64,000 nucleotides of DNA, taken from the NCBI GenBank assembly GCA_037957365.1, contig JARHVA010000021.1, positions 749,001 to 813,000 of the forward strand. The letters are read 5' to 3'. Of this stretch, positions 22,099 to 34,379 are shown one piece after another. This DNA comes from Torreya grandis. Its lineage: Eukaryota; Streptophyta; Pinopsida; Cupressales; Taxaceae. The notes under the pieces were generated by a model. The model was not told where the DNA came from and searched no databases. It was given only the letters and a program-made list of their open reading frames with translations. Position numbers and translations under genes: made by a program. Positions within the stretch are counted from its first letter, which is position 1; each line of letters begins with the position of its first letter.

Positions 22099-22540
22099 GA
22101 TGTTGAGGCTAATTTGGCATTCATGTCACTCAAATAAGCTATGTGTAACACACCAATTTTGGCCATGCTGAACTTCACCAAAACTTTCACCATTAAAAGT
22201 GATGCATGTGGCAACAGCCTCAGTGTTTTTCTTCTCCAAGAAGGTCATCCCATTGCTTTCACTAGTAAAGCCCTTTCTAGATGAAAATTAGCTTTGTCTA
22301 CATATGGAAAAGCAATGATGGCAATTCTGCATGTAGTATAAAAATGGTGGCCATACTTAGGAATTGTTTTTGCATTAAAACTGATCACCAAAATTTGAAA
22401 TACTTCTTAGAACGAGTCTCATCCCTGAAAAATAGAAATGGATCGGCAAACTCATGGGCTATGATTATGAAATCACTTATAAGAAGGGTAAAGATAATGT
22501 AGTGGTAGATGCTCTCTCCTGCGTGTTCGAGGACCAGACT
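22099..22540 (+). pseudogene. RNase H (element C)
   Basis: The RT frame continues after a TGA into LAFMSLK, TFTIKSDACGNSLSVFLLQE (catalytic Asp), HPIAFTSKALS, ALSTYGKAMMAIL (expected Glu position altered), IKTDHQNLKYFLER (Asp) and ITYKKGKDNVVVDALS (last Asp). Several frame changes interrupt the middle. Confidence 0.85.
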
Positions 22541-23540
22541 TCCATTTATGCCATTTCCATGCCCATTATGAACTGGTTGGAATTTTTACATCAAGGGTAT
22601 TCATATGATCCCTCTTTACACGAAATCATTCAACAATTGATTATTAACCCCTTTGCAGTACCACATTATTCATGGGATGGTGATTCTCTGCATTACAAGG
22701 GTCGTTTGGTGCTTCCCAATAACACAGACTTTCATCAGGTTGTATTCTATGAAGTGCATACTTCTCCATCAATAGGGCACTCAAGATTTCTTAAAACATA
22801 TGATCAATCACATCAAAATTTCTTCTGAAAGGGGATAAAAGGGTAAATTAAATAGATGATGGCCGAATGTGATACATGCCAATGCAACAAAGGTGAAACC
22901 ACAATGATGCTTGGTTTGCTCGAACCCTTGCCCATCCCTACTAGGATCTGGACTAATTTTCTATGGATTTCATTAAGGGGCTCTCTAAATTTGACATAAA
23001 AATAACAATTATGGTTGTGGTCGATTGCCTCTCCAAATATAGTCATTTTTGTGCCCTCAACCACCCTTTTATAGCCTCCATAGTCACACAATTTTTCTTG
23101 GATCAGATTTTCATCTTCATGGCATCCCTTCTTCAATTGTCTCTGATCGTGATGCAACTTCACTAGCCATTTTTGGATAGAGCTATTCCGATGCACAGGC
23201 ACAAAACTAAAGATGAACTTCGGGTATCATACACAAATTGATGGCTAGACTGAAATTGTCAACAAATGCTTGGAAACATTACTTCATTGCTTTGCATCAG
23301 AACAACACCAGTGGGCAAAGTGGCTCCCCCTTGCAAAATGGTGGTACAATACCTCATACCACACTTCTAATAAAATAATTCCATATGAAGCAATTTATGG
23401 TCAAGTGCCCCCAACACTTCTCTCGTATACACCTGGTAGTTCCCTAGTTCAAGTAGTCAACACTACTCTCTGCCATCAAGATCAAATTCTCAGCATCCTA
23501 CGAGATAATCTCCATCTAGCATAGAACCATATGAAGCAAC
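22541..23540 (+). pseudogene. Integrase (element C)
   Basis: The finger reads HTSPSIGHSRFLKTY then AECDTCQCNKG (HHCC type, CDTC intact). The core has MDFIKGLSKFD (Asp, about 22963), IVSDRDATSLAIFG-like text (Asp, about 23145) and TEIVNKCLETLLHCF (Glu, about 23255). Then QHQWAKWLPLAKWWYNTSYH and PYEAIYGQVPPTLLSY follow, standard for gypsy integrases. Frame changes lie between the three acidic residues. Confidence 0.88.
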
Positions 23541-23995
23541 AAGCAGAACGTCACTCTGAGTGCACCTTTCAACCTGGTGATATGGCTTTTATTCGTCTGC
23601 AAACATACAAACAATCATCCTTGAAATTAAAAGGGCATCATAAGCTTGCCCCAAAGTTTTATGGGCCATATAATGTCCTCCAACATATTGGGTCTATTGC
23701 TTACAAGTTGGAGCTTCCACCTTCCTCCCGAATTCACCCAATCTTTCATATCTCCTGTTTGAAGAAAATTCTTGGACTTGCCATCAGAGTGTAGACAATT
23801 TTACCCAAACTTGATAATGAAGGCTCCATCATTCTCGAACTGAAAGTTGTCCTAGATAGGTGCGCCCACCAAATTCACTCCCACTCCATCACAAAAGTCT
23901 TAATCTAGTGGCATGGCATGCACCCTGAAGATGTCACATGGGAACCATTATTCCAAATTTAGCAACGATTCCCACATATGAAGCTTTGAGGATAA
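23541..23995 (+). pseudogene. Integrase GPY module and chromodomain (element C)
   Basis: The frame 23531-23794 reads CTFQPGDMAFIRLQTYKQSS, LAPKFYGPYNVLQHIGSIAY (GPY motif), KLELPPSSRIHPIFHISCLK. After a TAG the same polyprotein reads LPKLDNEGSIILELKVVLDR, then WHGMHPEDVTWEPLFQI and FPHMKL. EGSIxLExxxVLDxR and the PEDVTWE segment define the C-terminal chromodomain of chromoviruses, which targets insertion to particular chromatin. Two stops and aromatic-cage changes suggest it is dead. Confidence 0.87.
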
Positions 23996-24003
23996 ATCTT
24001 TTT

Positions 24004-24018
24004 CTGAGGAGGAGGTGA
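24004..24018 (+). other. Polypurine tract of element C
   Basis: CTGAGGAGGAGGTGA directly precedes the 3' LTR start TGTTAGGAAC. It primes plus-strand DNA synthesis. Confidence 0.85.
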
Positions 24019-24418
24019 TGTTAGGAACTATGTCCTACCCTTCTCTTTGCATTATTTGTGCATAGTCACTATGGATGCATATGCTTTGTAAATCATCCCT
24101 TTACCATTTTTGAATTTTCTCACATGCATGAGAAGTATTAGTTACTAGAATAGAATTAGTATTTAAATAGCATATTTGAATTATCCCACATGCATGGGAA
24201 GTATTAGTTGCTAGAATAGAATTAGTATTTAAATAAGAATTGAGGCCCAATGAAGGGATTCATGAATCATTGTATTGATCTTGTTTAATGGAGGCTTCCC
24301 CCTCGAAGTGGCCTACAATCAATATAAAATATTTCAATTATTCTAAATTAATTTTTGAAGTTTATGTTATTATTCCATTATTTTTTGTAATTTGTAAATC
24401 TGTGCAGAAATTTTCTCA
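24019..24418 (+). repeat. 3' LTR of element C
   Basis: Starts TGTTAGGAAC, ends TTTTCTCA, 400 bp like the 5' copy, with the same internal tandem duplication. It is followed by TA and the target duplication GTCTA. Confidence 0.92.
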
Positions 24419-24420
24419 TA

Positions 24421-24660
24421 GTCTATTCTATCATTGAGAATCGCTCCTCAACCATTTCTCGCTTCCTTCATGCTCCCCAAGTCTGTCGTTGATATACTGA
24501 GTCCTTCACTCTCGAGTCCTATGTTTGTTATGCCTATTCTTTGACTGGGTCTTATCGCATTGTGATAATCTATGCCATTGTCTTCCACGCCATGATCTTC
24601 CATGCTATGCTGGATCTACGCCTAAATCCAAAATATTTAGTCAAAATTAGGGGTCCAACA
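24421..24660 (-). repeat. 5' LTR of element B, distal part
   Basis: Continues the LTR of element B after element C: 240 bp matching 6010-6278, ending GGGGTCCAACA (minus-strand start TGTTGGACCCC). Confidence 0.88.
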
Positions 24661-27000
24661 ATTGCTTATACATATGACTCAAGACCATGGCAACACAAAA
24701 TCCTCACAAATCATCACTTACAAAACATCCAATCATCAAAACTCATACCCAAACCATACATCAAATCATTTATCTAAGCCAATCGTTTATAAACCTCTAT
24801 CCAACATCCAAATCCATTCATTTATCTAATCCAATCATCTATCTCAAATATAATCATCTATCCAGTTATCTACCTAACAACTAACATATCTAACAATCAT
24901 CATCATCAACAATCTATACAATCTTGATCATTCTCCTTGGGGAATCCTTAGGGCATCATCATCATCGACATCATCCTATCATCTCTCATCTTATACTCAC
25001 TTTTCAAGAGAACTACATTAGCGTAAGGTCCATATGGACTATGTAGGCAGCGCTCAGTTGTATGGGGTGTCTGGGCTCAGCTCAATCATAATCATTCGCA
25101 ATCATCTACAATCTCATAATCATCCACAATCATTTGCATTCATTCAACATTTTATTCAAACTAGTTATCCAATGCTCTATCCAATCTCGTTCAGCATATC
25201 AAATCCTTTATCAACATGATCCATCTTCATTAATTCAGGCATCCGATAAAATCTTTGAGCTAAAATCAATCAGCGCATCTCAATCAACTAGGAGACATCA
25301 CTCCCACAGCCAAGCTTGTTTCCACTACTCCCATGCATACATCATTGCTCAAGGAAAATCAAGCATGCGGATATTAATCAATCAAAATTCAAATCAATCC
25401 AAAATTAAATCCAAAGCTAAGTGTAATTCCAAATCAACCACCATCCGCTCAATCATTTCCTTATATTTTCGATCAATCTCTTGCACCTATCGATTGGGAC
25501 CGACAAATCATGACCTCCATCTTTTTTCCCACTTCAATCAATCAATCCTCAATCCTCAATCAATCAATCAAACAATCCAATCAAAACTCATAGCTCTCCC
25601 TATCATATGTCCTTGCCTAAGATATGTCTAAAGCTCATAGCTTTGATAATCAATCTATCCAAAGTTTACGACTTCCCCCTTTCAAATGTCATTGATTGGG
25701 GCACATCTAAGGTTGTAATTTTATGTATCCTATTCCCTGACATATATCATTTTTTGGGGCACCATCAATTTATCAAATAAAGACATCCAATCAAGTTGTA
25801 GTTCATCGATTGAAATCATTGTGTCACATCAACCACATCCATCACTCCAAATCATATCTAGTGTATATATTGCATCAATCACATCCATCCCAACCCCTCT
25901 TTCTTATATCCATGCACCCCACCCCTCATTTTCTTTCATGCGGCCAATTGTCTCATTTTTTCCGACATGACCCCTCAAGGGAGCATCACCCACTCTAACT
26001 TTGATCAACTTACTAAGAACATGGTATTTCACTTATTTGAAACATTGTTACTTCTTCTAGTCGTAATGCCCTTTCAAAGAGGGGGAAAACGTAGACATCT
26101 AAAATTCACCATTCCTCTGTCATTACCAATTTTGTCATCATCCAATACTAATTATCGTTATTTATCAAGCTAACATTATCCTAGCATCACTCTAACATCC
26201 CCATTTACATTTGACTTCATCACACTAACCTTACACCTTCATCACATCATCCTTTACATCAATTCATCATCCTACTTAACCATTAACCAAGCTTTCACAA
26301 TATCAAGGAATTTTATATTCTTTGTCACCTACCCTCAACTACCCCCACTAACAATCGTAACAAATCACATCCTTAATCCCCACCTAAATCCTCATCAATT
26401 ATCCTAATCATCTCTAGCACCTACTAATCTACATTGAACCACTCACCATCCTCCTCTAGAATCCTCTAGGAATTTTTAATTCCTAAATCTACCTACCAAA
26501 TCCTATCATCAATTCTATGCCATTGATCTAAATCCTCCTTGGCTCAATCCTAGCCATTGATCCCTTCCATTTGGCTCTATAAATTGAGCTACACTCCCAC
26601 GCAAACCATCTTTGGAACTTTGAATCCTCGAGTCTTGAAGCTTTGTCATCCTTGCATCCAAGTTATCCATCCACCATTACCAAGCAATCAAGCATCCTTA
26701 GCCTAAGTGTTGTCAAAATCAAGATCCAAGCAAGAGCAATCAACATCCGACACCAAGCAATCATCCTTCAATCACTTGGATCACATCTACAATGTTAAGG
26801 AAGAAGAATTCACTTGCAAATTTGAGGTATAATATTTGTTTCTTGTGCTTCATTTATATTTTGCATTTGAATGTTTGTTCCTTTTGTTTAGTCTCAGGTT
26901 TTGTAATTGGAATTTAGAGTAGGGATTTTGAGTGTGCATTTCATTGTTCCTAGTATAGCACTCTAAATTATTATTGTATCACACAAAGAATAACACAAAA
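24661..27000. other. Spacer of ATC/AATC-rich sequence with orphan LTR-like promoter
   Basis: No gene. The plus strand is C- and A-rich, with many CAATCATC and AATCAATC runs (densest at 25360-25600). Frames such as 25134-25631 are low-complexity. The last 500 bp look like the U3-R part of an LTR: a TATA box at 26578 followed by CA-rich and then T-rich sequence. It could be the remaining half of the LTR-like region 3951-5410 displaced by insertion of element B, but sequence continuity could not be shown. Confidence 0.4.
26578..26585 (+). promoter_or_regulatory. TATA-like box in orphan LTR-like sequence
   Basis: GGCTCTATAAATTGAGCTACACTC resembles a plant LTR or gene core promoter, with a CA-rich presumed start region about 30 bp downstream. 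No coding sequence follows within 1 kb. Confidence 0.35.
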
Positions 27001-27759
27001 AACACAAAGACAATCAATGCAACAAAGAAGACTCGTACAAACTCACAAGTGTATTGTAAGAAACCTTATGCAACACAAGAAGTAAACAAATTTTAAACTA
27101 ATATATTTTTGTTTGATGCAAGATTTCTTGTGAACCTGGATGCCCCTACATCAAGTTGTTATCCACGTAGTACTGTTCACAACACACGCATCACAGAGAT
27201 TATTGGTGTGGAATGAATTCCCATCATAAATATATTTTCATCGTAATAAAGATCGTTAAAATTTAAAAACATTGTATATATAACCATAAACTAAATGCAG
27301 GCCTATATATCATGATAGTTAAACCATCAACAATGTTAACTCTATAGACTTTCAATGATAGTAATGATAAGCCTAATATGGGATGAAACATGATCCATGC
27401 CAAGCTAAGGAGATGTATGGAGGACAACCTATAACTACGCACATCCTATGAACTGAATCTTCAGATAGATTATAATGGTGTTAGGATGTTACACAACTGT
27501 GTTAGTATCTCCTATCTTCCTAGCTATATTATTCTAAAGAAAGCAAGTGTATACTACAATAGTTTACATCATGCATAAAGTTACAACTAATTTCATACTC
27601 AGAGTGCTCTCTTGTAATTTTCCTTGCATAACTATTGTCGATCTTGGAAGATGACATGTCAATTTGCCTTTTGATATGGACTCTAAAGATCAAGTTTGTA
27701 ATGTTGCGCATGTGGAGGCCAAGAAGCTCACAATTCGATTCACAACATTATTTGCCAAA
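27001..27759. other. Spacer, nothing recognised
   Basis: AT-rich. The minus-strand frame 27529-27711 has 60 codons without a recognised motif. No repeats or RNA genes seen. Confidence 0.4.
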
Positions 27760-28030
27760 ATTATGAAGTTGTGAAGTGTGCAAAGAAGGGATGAAGGTGT
27801 GCAAGGAAAACAAGGTTCACAAAGATGAAGTGGAGGTACGCAAGCCAAAATAGGTGTGCAAAGAGAGGGAGGTGTACAAGGAAGGGATGGAGTTGCGTGA
27901 AGCAATGGACTTTGTGCAATGGAAAGAGAAGCTTTGTAATGAAGAGGAAGAAAAGAATAAGCTTCGCAACAAAAAGAATGCTTGGAAACAAAGGGAGAGT
28001 TGCACAACACTACACAACGAAGGAGGGTAA
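27760..28030 (+). repeat. Degenerate 21-bp coding-type repeat (VCKE heptads)
   Basis: The plus strand is built of units of 18-21 bp around GTGTGCAAAGAAGGGATG. In one frame they encode about ten variants of a charged heptad (EVCKEGM, KVCKENK, VHKDEVE, then after one TAG VCKERE, VYKEGME, LREAMDF), followed by KLCNEEEEKNKLRNKKNAW, and end at a TAA near 28029. Only one in-frame stop is present in about 85 codons. It may be the remnant of a coiled-coil part of a retroelement protein. No start or neighbouring domain is recognised. Confidence 0.45.
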
Positions 28031-31000
28031 TATGGTTGCCAAATTTATGACAAATAGTCTTGTGGAGACTTGAAGGGGTATGCAGTAGAGAGAGTAAGCG
28101 CTGAGACTTTTAATTGAGAGAAGGAACCTCTTAATTGATGGAATTCAATAACCAATCTGAATTTAGTTTTATATCATCCATCATAACAATAATTATCTTA
28201 CTAGTGCCTTCCACTTCTAATCAAAATCATAAATATGATAATGCTATTCTATACATTAAGACCCTTACACACTTTGTAGTGAGCCTTTCTAGCGACTCAA
28301 GTCTTAGGATATACTTTCTCTAAACTTATATCAAACTTTCACATGAAATTGACAATGATATTACTTTAAACCTATGTAAATGATATCTATGAAACAAAGC
28401 AATTTCATTAAGAAGGATAACCTCTTCAATGATAAAGCTCAATAACCAATTTTGAATTTCCTTTCAGATTTATCCCCATGAACAATTATCTTAGAGTTGA
28501 CTTCCACCTCCAACTCAAATTATAACTTTGATGATCACTTCCAGATAATTATTAGTGTATTAGTCTAACTCGTTATTAAATACTTGTCATGATATTGGAA
28601 AATGCCCCCATTACTCTTCAATTGCTTCTTGTAATTCCATAAAAACAATTCTTTGGAATACTACAAAGACTTCTAATTCACATTGGGTTTTATAGTTAGG
28701 CTTCATAATTTAACTCTCATGAAGAGTCATCTGAACAAGGAGAAAGATAACAATAACAACATTTACAACAGTTTTAAGGTTTACATTTTATAAACTAACA
28801 TTTTAGAGAATTCTATGTGGAAAAAGAAAAGGTTTAAAATAACAACAATGGCAAAATTTAATGGTGTCTTACGACCTTGGTCTCTCTACAATAAGTTCCC
28901 AATTTACCACTCGTCCTAGGACATTATACTTTGATATGTCCTATAAGCCAATTTAACCTAAAGAACGTCAAAATTTGTTATCATCATCAATAAACATATT
29001 TCATAATTATTTATGGCTGGTTTTCTATGCGTCCTTACCTCTATTGGAATGTGCTTTCCTTCTATAACAACTTTTCACATTTTATTATAATTATATTTAG
29101 TATTCATAATTTTAAAATTGTTTGTGAGAAGAGCTTGGAAAATAAGATTGTTTTTACAATTTGCAGTCATTTTCTAAAAGAACCAAATACTATGGACTAT
29201 GGAAGCATCAAAGCTTTTATTTAAAATTTCAATTATATTCAAGTTTGTAAGAATTACTAAATGTTAAAATTTGGGCTATTATACATAAAGAAAAATTTCT
29301 ACAGTGTCTTCAGGGAGATGTGATAGACTACACCATGTTTTTGTCTCTTGATTACGCAGGCGAGGTATGGAACTTTGTAAGAGGATATTCATTTTGTTTA
29401 ATTTTTATAGCTTTCAACTTTGTCGGTTTATAAGTTATAAGCATAAAATGACATGATATAAGGTTTATAGTCCTAGAAACATTTCCAAGCTGCATGGATT
29501 AGGCCTATCTGACTTGAGATAGAAAAGTTTACTCCAATAGAGAAACAACAAAATAGACTATACAACTCATTTTTCTTCAAAAACCAGTCATGCAGGTGAC
29601 CAAAGTTAAGATCGTCAACTCGTAGTTGAATTTATGATGATTTAAAAGCATGACAAGAGCAGGCGCTATACGATAGTAAATAAAGATCAATTCATCCCTT
29701 GTTTTCATCCATCAAGAAGTTCCTTGATTTTAAGGTGATTTTAAAGTAAAATGTATAGAGACACATTGGCTACCTCCTTGGTCACGCTCACTTTTTTATG
29801 TTTCTTTCCACAATTCTTAAACCCATTCTAGATTTTTAGGCAGTGTCATAAATTTGTTGGCTACTCTGTCATAGAAATATGTTATGGCAGAAAAATCCAC
29901 TAAGCTCATGAGAACCCAACTTTCCTTTTTACAAATGTCATTGATAGGTTACTGCCTAAAAGGGAGCTCAATTTTAAAATGAAGTATGTTGGCCCAAGCT
30001 TAACCAAGATTTCAAATATTCAATTAAGGTAGGAAAATAGTGTCATTAATAGTTAGCTTACATGGCTCAACAGTATAGACCAAGTTTACCTCCCCTTTTG
30101 AATATCTTTTGCTCCTCCTTTGCCTGTTTTAGGCTTTGCTGTCAAGCCTCATCAAATTTTTATTTGAAATTGATTTTCTGACACAAAAAAAAATTAAGTT
30201 TTCTAACCAAACAAAAGGCTACTTTACATTATATAAAATGGGATCCTCGTTTGTTGAGCACCATAATAATCCCCTGTATGGATAGTCCAAAACTAGGACA
30301 TTCAAGAAAATACAGACCACTTACATGTTACAATATGATGCCCTCCCAATGCATCTGTAGCTGCCACTTGAATGCTTCTATAGCAGAAACCAACTCAAGT
30401 TGGGGGTTCTAAAAGTGGCAAATATGGGTATTCATTCTTTTCCAATTCCCATGGTCCCTTGCCATAACTTTAATCTCAGTGTGGCTCATCTTTTTCTATT
30501 ATAATTGTTGTTGTTTTTAAATGTCATCTTATATCACTCTTTTACATTCACTATGCTTCAACCTTTTATGTGTTGCAAATTTTATTTCTTGTACAAAAGG
30601 CTTCTTGTCACACCAAGTAAGCAAAAAAGGCCTTTGTTGTTAAGATTAGGTTTCTTAACATCTAGAGAAATTTACTAAATTTGTCACAACAATTCACGGA
30701 AAACACCAATACAGAGGCATAAAATCCTAGTTTTTGGAAGCTATATGTTTATTTACTTTACATATGTTTATTTATTGATATCTATGCGCAAGGGTTGCGG
30801 AATGTTTAATAGATGCTTTGAAATGTATATGGAGGAATTTGAATGTAATTTTGAATTGTTGTGTACTAAAATGCGTCTGCAATCATTCTAAGTTTCAATG
30901 TTAACTAGCACAATAGCAATCACTAGACCGTTCACAAGAAACACAACGCCAATTTAGTAAAAATAAATCATCGTTAAAGTTTACATTGCTGGTCTTCATA

Positions 31001-31516
31001 CTGCCATAATTGGGCATGCTAATCTATGTTGCAATATAAGATTTAAACAAGGCACACACCTTGACACAACTCTTTACCCAACACATCCCAAATGGCTGAG
31101 CATAACCTTCCCTGAAAAATATGAAATAACTACCTTTCTTGAACAATTTGCTACAAACGTTTCTCAAAAAAGGGAAAACGAATTCCATGCCAATTTCATT
31201 CTCTACATGTTTTGTGAATTAGATTTATTTCCGTGGAAATACTAATAAACCAGCCACACAGACATCCCTGCATGTAACTTGAGCTTCCAATAATTATTAA
31301 ATTACAAATAAGCATAAGAACATTGAATATTTCATTAACTCTAAGATCCTATATATATCTTTCCTACGTAGCAACAGTTTCACTCTTGCTCTGGTATCAT
31401 TTAATACAAATAGAAAACAAAGGGCGTCATGATAAACTACCGACAAAGCTTCTAAACATGAAAAATGACAATATGTGACAATTTACTACAACAGTTATGC
31501 ACATTTAAATCTTTAC
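28031..31516. other. Long spacer or intron, nothing recognised
   Basis: About 3.5 kb of AT-rich sequence with only short frames. A possible 36-nt minus-strand exon at 30328-30363 (flanked by GCAG and GTAAGT) is too short to support. No transposon termini, RNA genes or tandem arrays were seen. Confidence 0.35.
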
Positions 31517-33834
31517 CGACTGCCTTGATCCAAACCCAAACCACTTTGCAACCGTCCAATTTGATTTTACTTTTACACCCAATATAGATGAGGACGATAA
31601 AGCTGCATTGAAAACATAGTTGCAGTCAGAAGCTATATCTGGTTTTCATTGTTTTAAAACTATATTTCTTGATTTGGTTCTAAAAAGGCATGAAATATAT
31701 ACACCCACAAATCTCGGATGAAAATTAAGTAATTGAATAAAAGTGTACACCAGAATCTGATTCAAGGCAATCATACCTACTACCAGAAATCTAGAAGCAG
31801 ACAATCTGCAATGAAATAGCCAATCTTAAAAAGGACTCAAGCAGAAATGTATTCTACAATTTCTTGTTTTCTGGAGTGGAAAGGAAATATATTAATTGTT
31901 GGCAAATTCCATGTTGATGCAAAAAACATTTGTTGCTTGTGATCCAAATGACAAGCAAATATTCAAATCCCATCAGTATCAAGTTGAACATGTTGAGTGA
32001 CGTAGTGATATGCAAGGAAGGAATGTCTTTTGCATCAGATTGAGGATTGTGTGTTAGTAATGTAATTTAAAAAAATATATAGTTAGTTAAAAGGTTACAT
32101 ATGAGTCATGTCTGAATTATAATAAGCCCACACAAGAATCATAAGTATTGTGAACACGTGCAGTCAAGAGAGGAAGAAGATCCACCTTGGAAAACTGCCG
32201 TACAATTTTCTAATTTTCTGTTTCATTTATATAATAGGATAAGAGAGTTTTGTGTGGGGGAGGCGAAGGGGGTAAAACCCTTCCTGTTTTTCATTGTCTT
32301 CAACTCTTAGTGACATCAGCATGGAATGGAGTTGAAGACCACCATTTTTGCGTGAGCTTGAGCTGTACCAATCTGCCTGTAGTTTACTGTAAGGATTAAA
32401 TGTAATCAGCTGTTGCTAGCACTTCTCTATCAATTGTTAGCAGTTGATGAATACCTATTTTGACACCCACCCAACTTGTTTCTACCAGATCTATGATCTG
32501 CAACTGCTTAAAGGCAAACCAAGCTTTCTTAAGGAAATGAAGGGCTTTAGGAAAGAAAAGAAGTCAGGGCATGTAGTAAAATATACTGCAATCTTCTGAA
32601 TTATGTATCCAATTCTCTGCAAGACCTAAGAAACATTTTTTTTAACACTTAACAAGAAAGAAACACAACAAAAATATGAGGTAATACAATAATCTATGTT
32701 GCCCAGATTTGAAAACACAGACCAATACAAATAAAAAGGTGAATGATTGGAAATTTTGGGGGCAATAGGCAGATAAATAGCTAAGGCTGCACAAAAAGGA
32801 AAAAACAGAACTAAATACTTGGGACAAATAACATGGGCGAAGGGGAGTTTTGGTCTCTTCTTAAATTCAAAAAAGTAAAGGAAACAACTTGACTTATAAA
32901 AGAATACAAAATAGTTAAGCATAATAATAGTGGTGAGAAATATAGAATGACAGAAAGTGACACAAACTGAACAATATTTTAGTAAACCTTGACTTGTAAG
33001 AAGCCAATCAATAGCATTTAATAACTGAGTGCTGAAGCCCACAACAAAACTGCAAACCCATAGGGTCTAGAAAGGGCTCTAATAAATCTTGTTCAACCCT
33101 TTCATAACAGCTGAGCAGAATAGATGGAGAAAATGGCACAATATATGCAAAACAAAACTAACCAAGCTGAAATGGATAACAAATATCTTACACAGCTCAA
33201 GATGGATTTGAAGGAGGCAACTTTCCAATACACTAACCAAGAGAAAATCTAAGACATCCTGATTTAGCGATTAGTACCCATTTATAACAAAAGTAGCGCA
33301 AGTCTAGCTTCACACAAAAACTAATTAACATGGACTAGATACATTGTACACACCGAGGATACATGCTAGTGGTACATTACTTAAGATGCACAACATATAA
33401 GGTCACCCTAGTTACATAACACAGTATCTCAAGCAGACAATTCCTTACTGGTTACTTGGGAGAAAACTCGCATATTAAGAGGTGTGAAATGGAGAACCAT
33501 GGAAGAGAAAGATAGTGCTGCATAAAGAATTTTAGTAGAAAAGGAATTTTCGAACCATGTCCAACAAGAAGGGAGTATTCAGGAACTAGAAGTAAAATGA
33601 TCCAATAGATCATCCAATACATATTAAAATCAATCACAACCAGCAATTATGTAGAGAGAGCCTCCAAAATAATTCTCGCTAAACCTTACCCTCTCCACAG
33701 AAAATTTTCTTTAGAAGGCCACCATAACTGATGTTACCTGGTTCTTTCAGACTAAATTGTCCTTCCACATTAAACTGCACCCTTCTCCACCCAGATGTAC
33801 AATCCCCAATTGCTAATCTATCCATCTTCCTCAA
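31517..33834 (-). other. String of candidate exons of a minus-strand gene
   Basis: Four segments with both splice signals, read right to left: 33690-33834 (after ACCAG, before GTAAGG; one frame gives RKMDRLAIGDCTSGWRRVQ and ISYGGLLKKIFCGEG), 32988-33031 (TQLLNAIDWLLTSQ), 32455-32497 (IIDLVETSWVGVKI in one frame) and 31517-31602 (LSSSSILGVKVKSNWTV, AKWFGFGSRQS). The encoded text looks protein-like, but the phases between them do not join consistently and most are open in two frames, so real gene structure is not established. The family is not recognised. A 138-codon hydrophobic frame between them (32626-33042) reads as intron. Confidence 0.3.
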
Positions 33835-34196
33835 CTGGTTTAAGAGGAATCCGAATAATCTATGGGATAAGTCTATTCAAGCATAAGTAGACACTAAATG
33901 CTGGTAAATAGTACATACTATATTTTTTCTATCCCTGTTAATTTTAAGGATCAGGATACAAAATTGTTAACAAGTTGAGCAAACATTAGTTTCCAAGGAG
34001 TTGCCTTGTTCGCATAGAACATGTATCTTAATGTCATGTGCAGAACTGTTCTTGAGTATGGCAAGCTCAGGTTATCATGTTTAACCATACATGATGTGAT
34101 GTTGCATTAAAACGCACACCCAAAACAAAATGCACAAGTAAATATATTTCATGCATAATGCTCCAAATTCAACTCATGGAAGGACGTTGTACTTGC

Positions 34197-34379
34197 CTGA
34201 TTTGGGTAATGAATTGTCGTGATGAGAATAGACAGAATCATCAAACGGATTTGCACTTGAACATCTCAGTTCATCCTCAAGTTCAAAATGTCCAGTTATG
34301 TCAGTTTCAGAAGAGGCATCCAGGACCTTAGAATCTGTTTCATTCTTTTCAGATGAACTCTCATCTTCTTCAACTAGTT
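34197..34379 (-). CDS. Candidate internal exon, acidic/serine-rich, GC-AG donor
   Basis: 183 nt, flanked on the minus strand by TTTTGCAG upstream and by CAG then GCAAGT downstream, a perfect GC-type donor. The frame is open throughout (phase 1 in, phase 1 out): LVEEDESSSEKNETDSKVLD, ASSETDITGHFELEDELR, SSANPFDDSVYSHHDN. Composition is acidic and Ser-rich with an NPF tripeptide, typical of a disordered region in a cellular protein and unlike the retroelements around. The protein is not recognised. It is the best supported exon of the possible gene spanning 31.5-37.3 kb. Confidence 0.5.

Larger units (their letters stand above)
18235..24418 (+). mobile_element. Element C: complete but defective chromovirus (Ty3/gypsy)
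   Basis: Two 400-bp LTRs (18235-18634 and 24019-24418) enclose PBS, gag, PR, RT, RNase H, integrase with GPY motif, chromodomain and polypurine tract in plus orientation, 6.18 kb in all. It lies in the right LTR of element B: the B sequence breaks at AGTCTA (18229-18234) and resumes with AGTCTA at 24420-24425, a 5-6 bp target duplication. Chromodomain, compact size and short LTRs suggest the Reina-like group of chromoviruses (inference). The LTRs differ at about one base in eight by eye, and all genes carry stops. Confidence 0.93.
5418..24660 (-). mobile_element. Element B: degenerate Ty3/gypsy LTR retrotransposon, split by element C
   Basis: Two similar sequences, 5418-6278 and 17426-18234 continued at 24421-24660, enclose 11.1 kb whose minus strand reads gag, PR, RT, RNase H, integrase and a further long frame. 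The LTR ends read TGTTRGACCCC at the 5' side on the minus strand. The right copy is interrupted by element C. By eye about 20-25 of the first 165 aligned LTR bases differ, many as transitions, so the insertion is old. No clear 5-bp target duplication was found: the right flank is ATTGC, the left flank has ATTAG at about 5403. RT and post-integrase text resemble element E, so the two probably belong to one lineage. Confidence 0.9.

Noticed and set aside
5400..24670. 5-bp target duplication for element B (ATTAG left, ATTGC right)
   Set aside because: Two of five bases differ and the left boundary is uncertain by about ten bases.
25134..25631. 165-codon plus-strand frame, Ser/Ile/Gln-rich
   Set aside because: Low-complexity translation of AATC/CATC repeats without motif.
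27690..28017. Overlapping minus-strand frames of 66-106 codons, Phe/Leu/Ser-rich
   Set aside because: Antisense of the purine-rich heptad repeat on the plus strand; no independent support.
30328..30363. 36-nt possible exon with GCAG and GTAAGT borders on the minus strand
   Set aside because: Too short and open in more than one frame; chance match likely.
32626..33042. 138-codon hydrophobic minus-strand frame with several apparent membrane segments
   Set aside because: T-rich intron-like sequence; only the first 44 nt look like an exon, followed by a GT donor.
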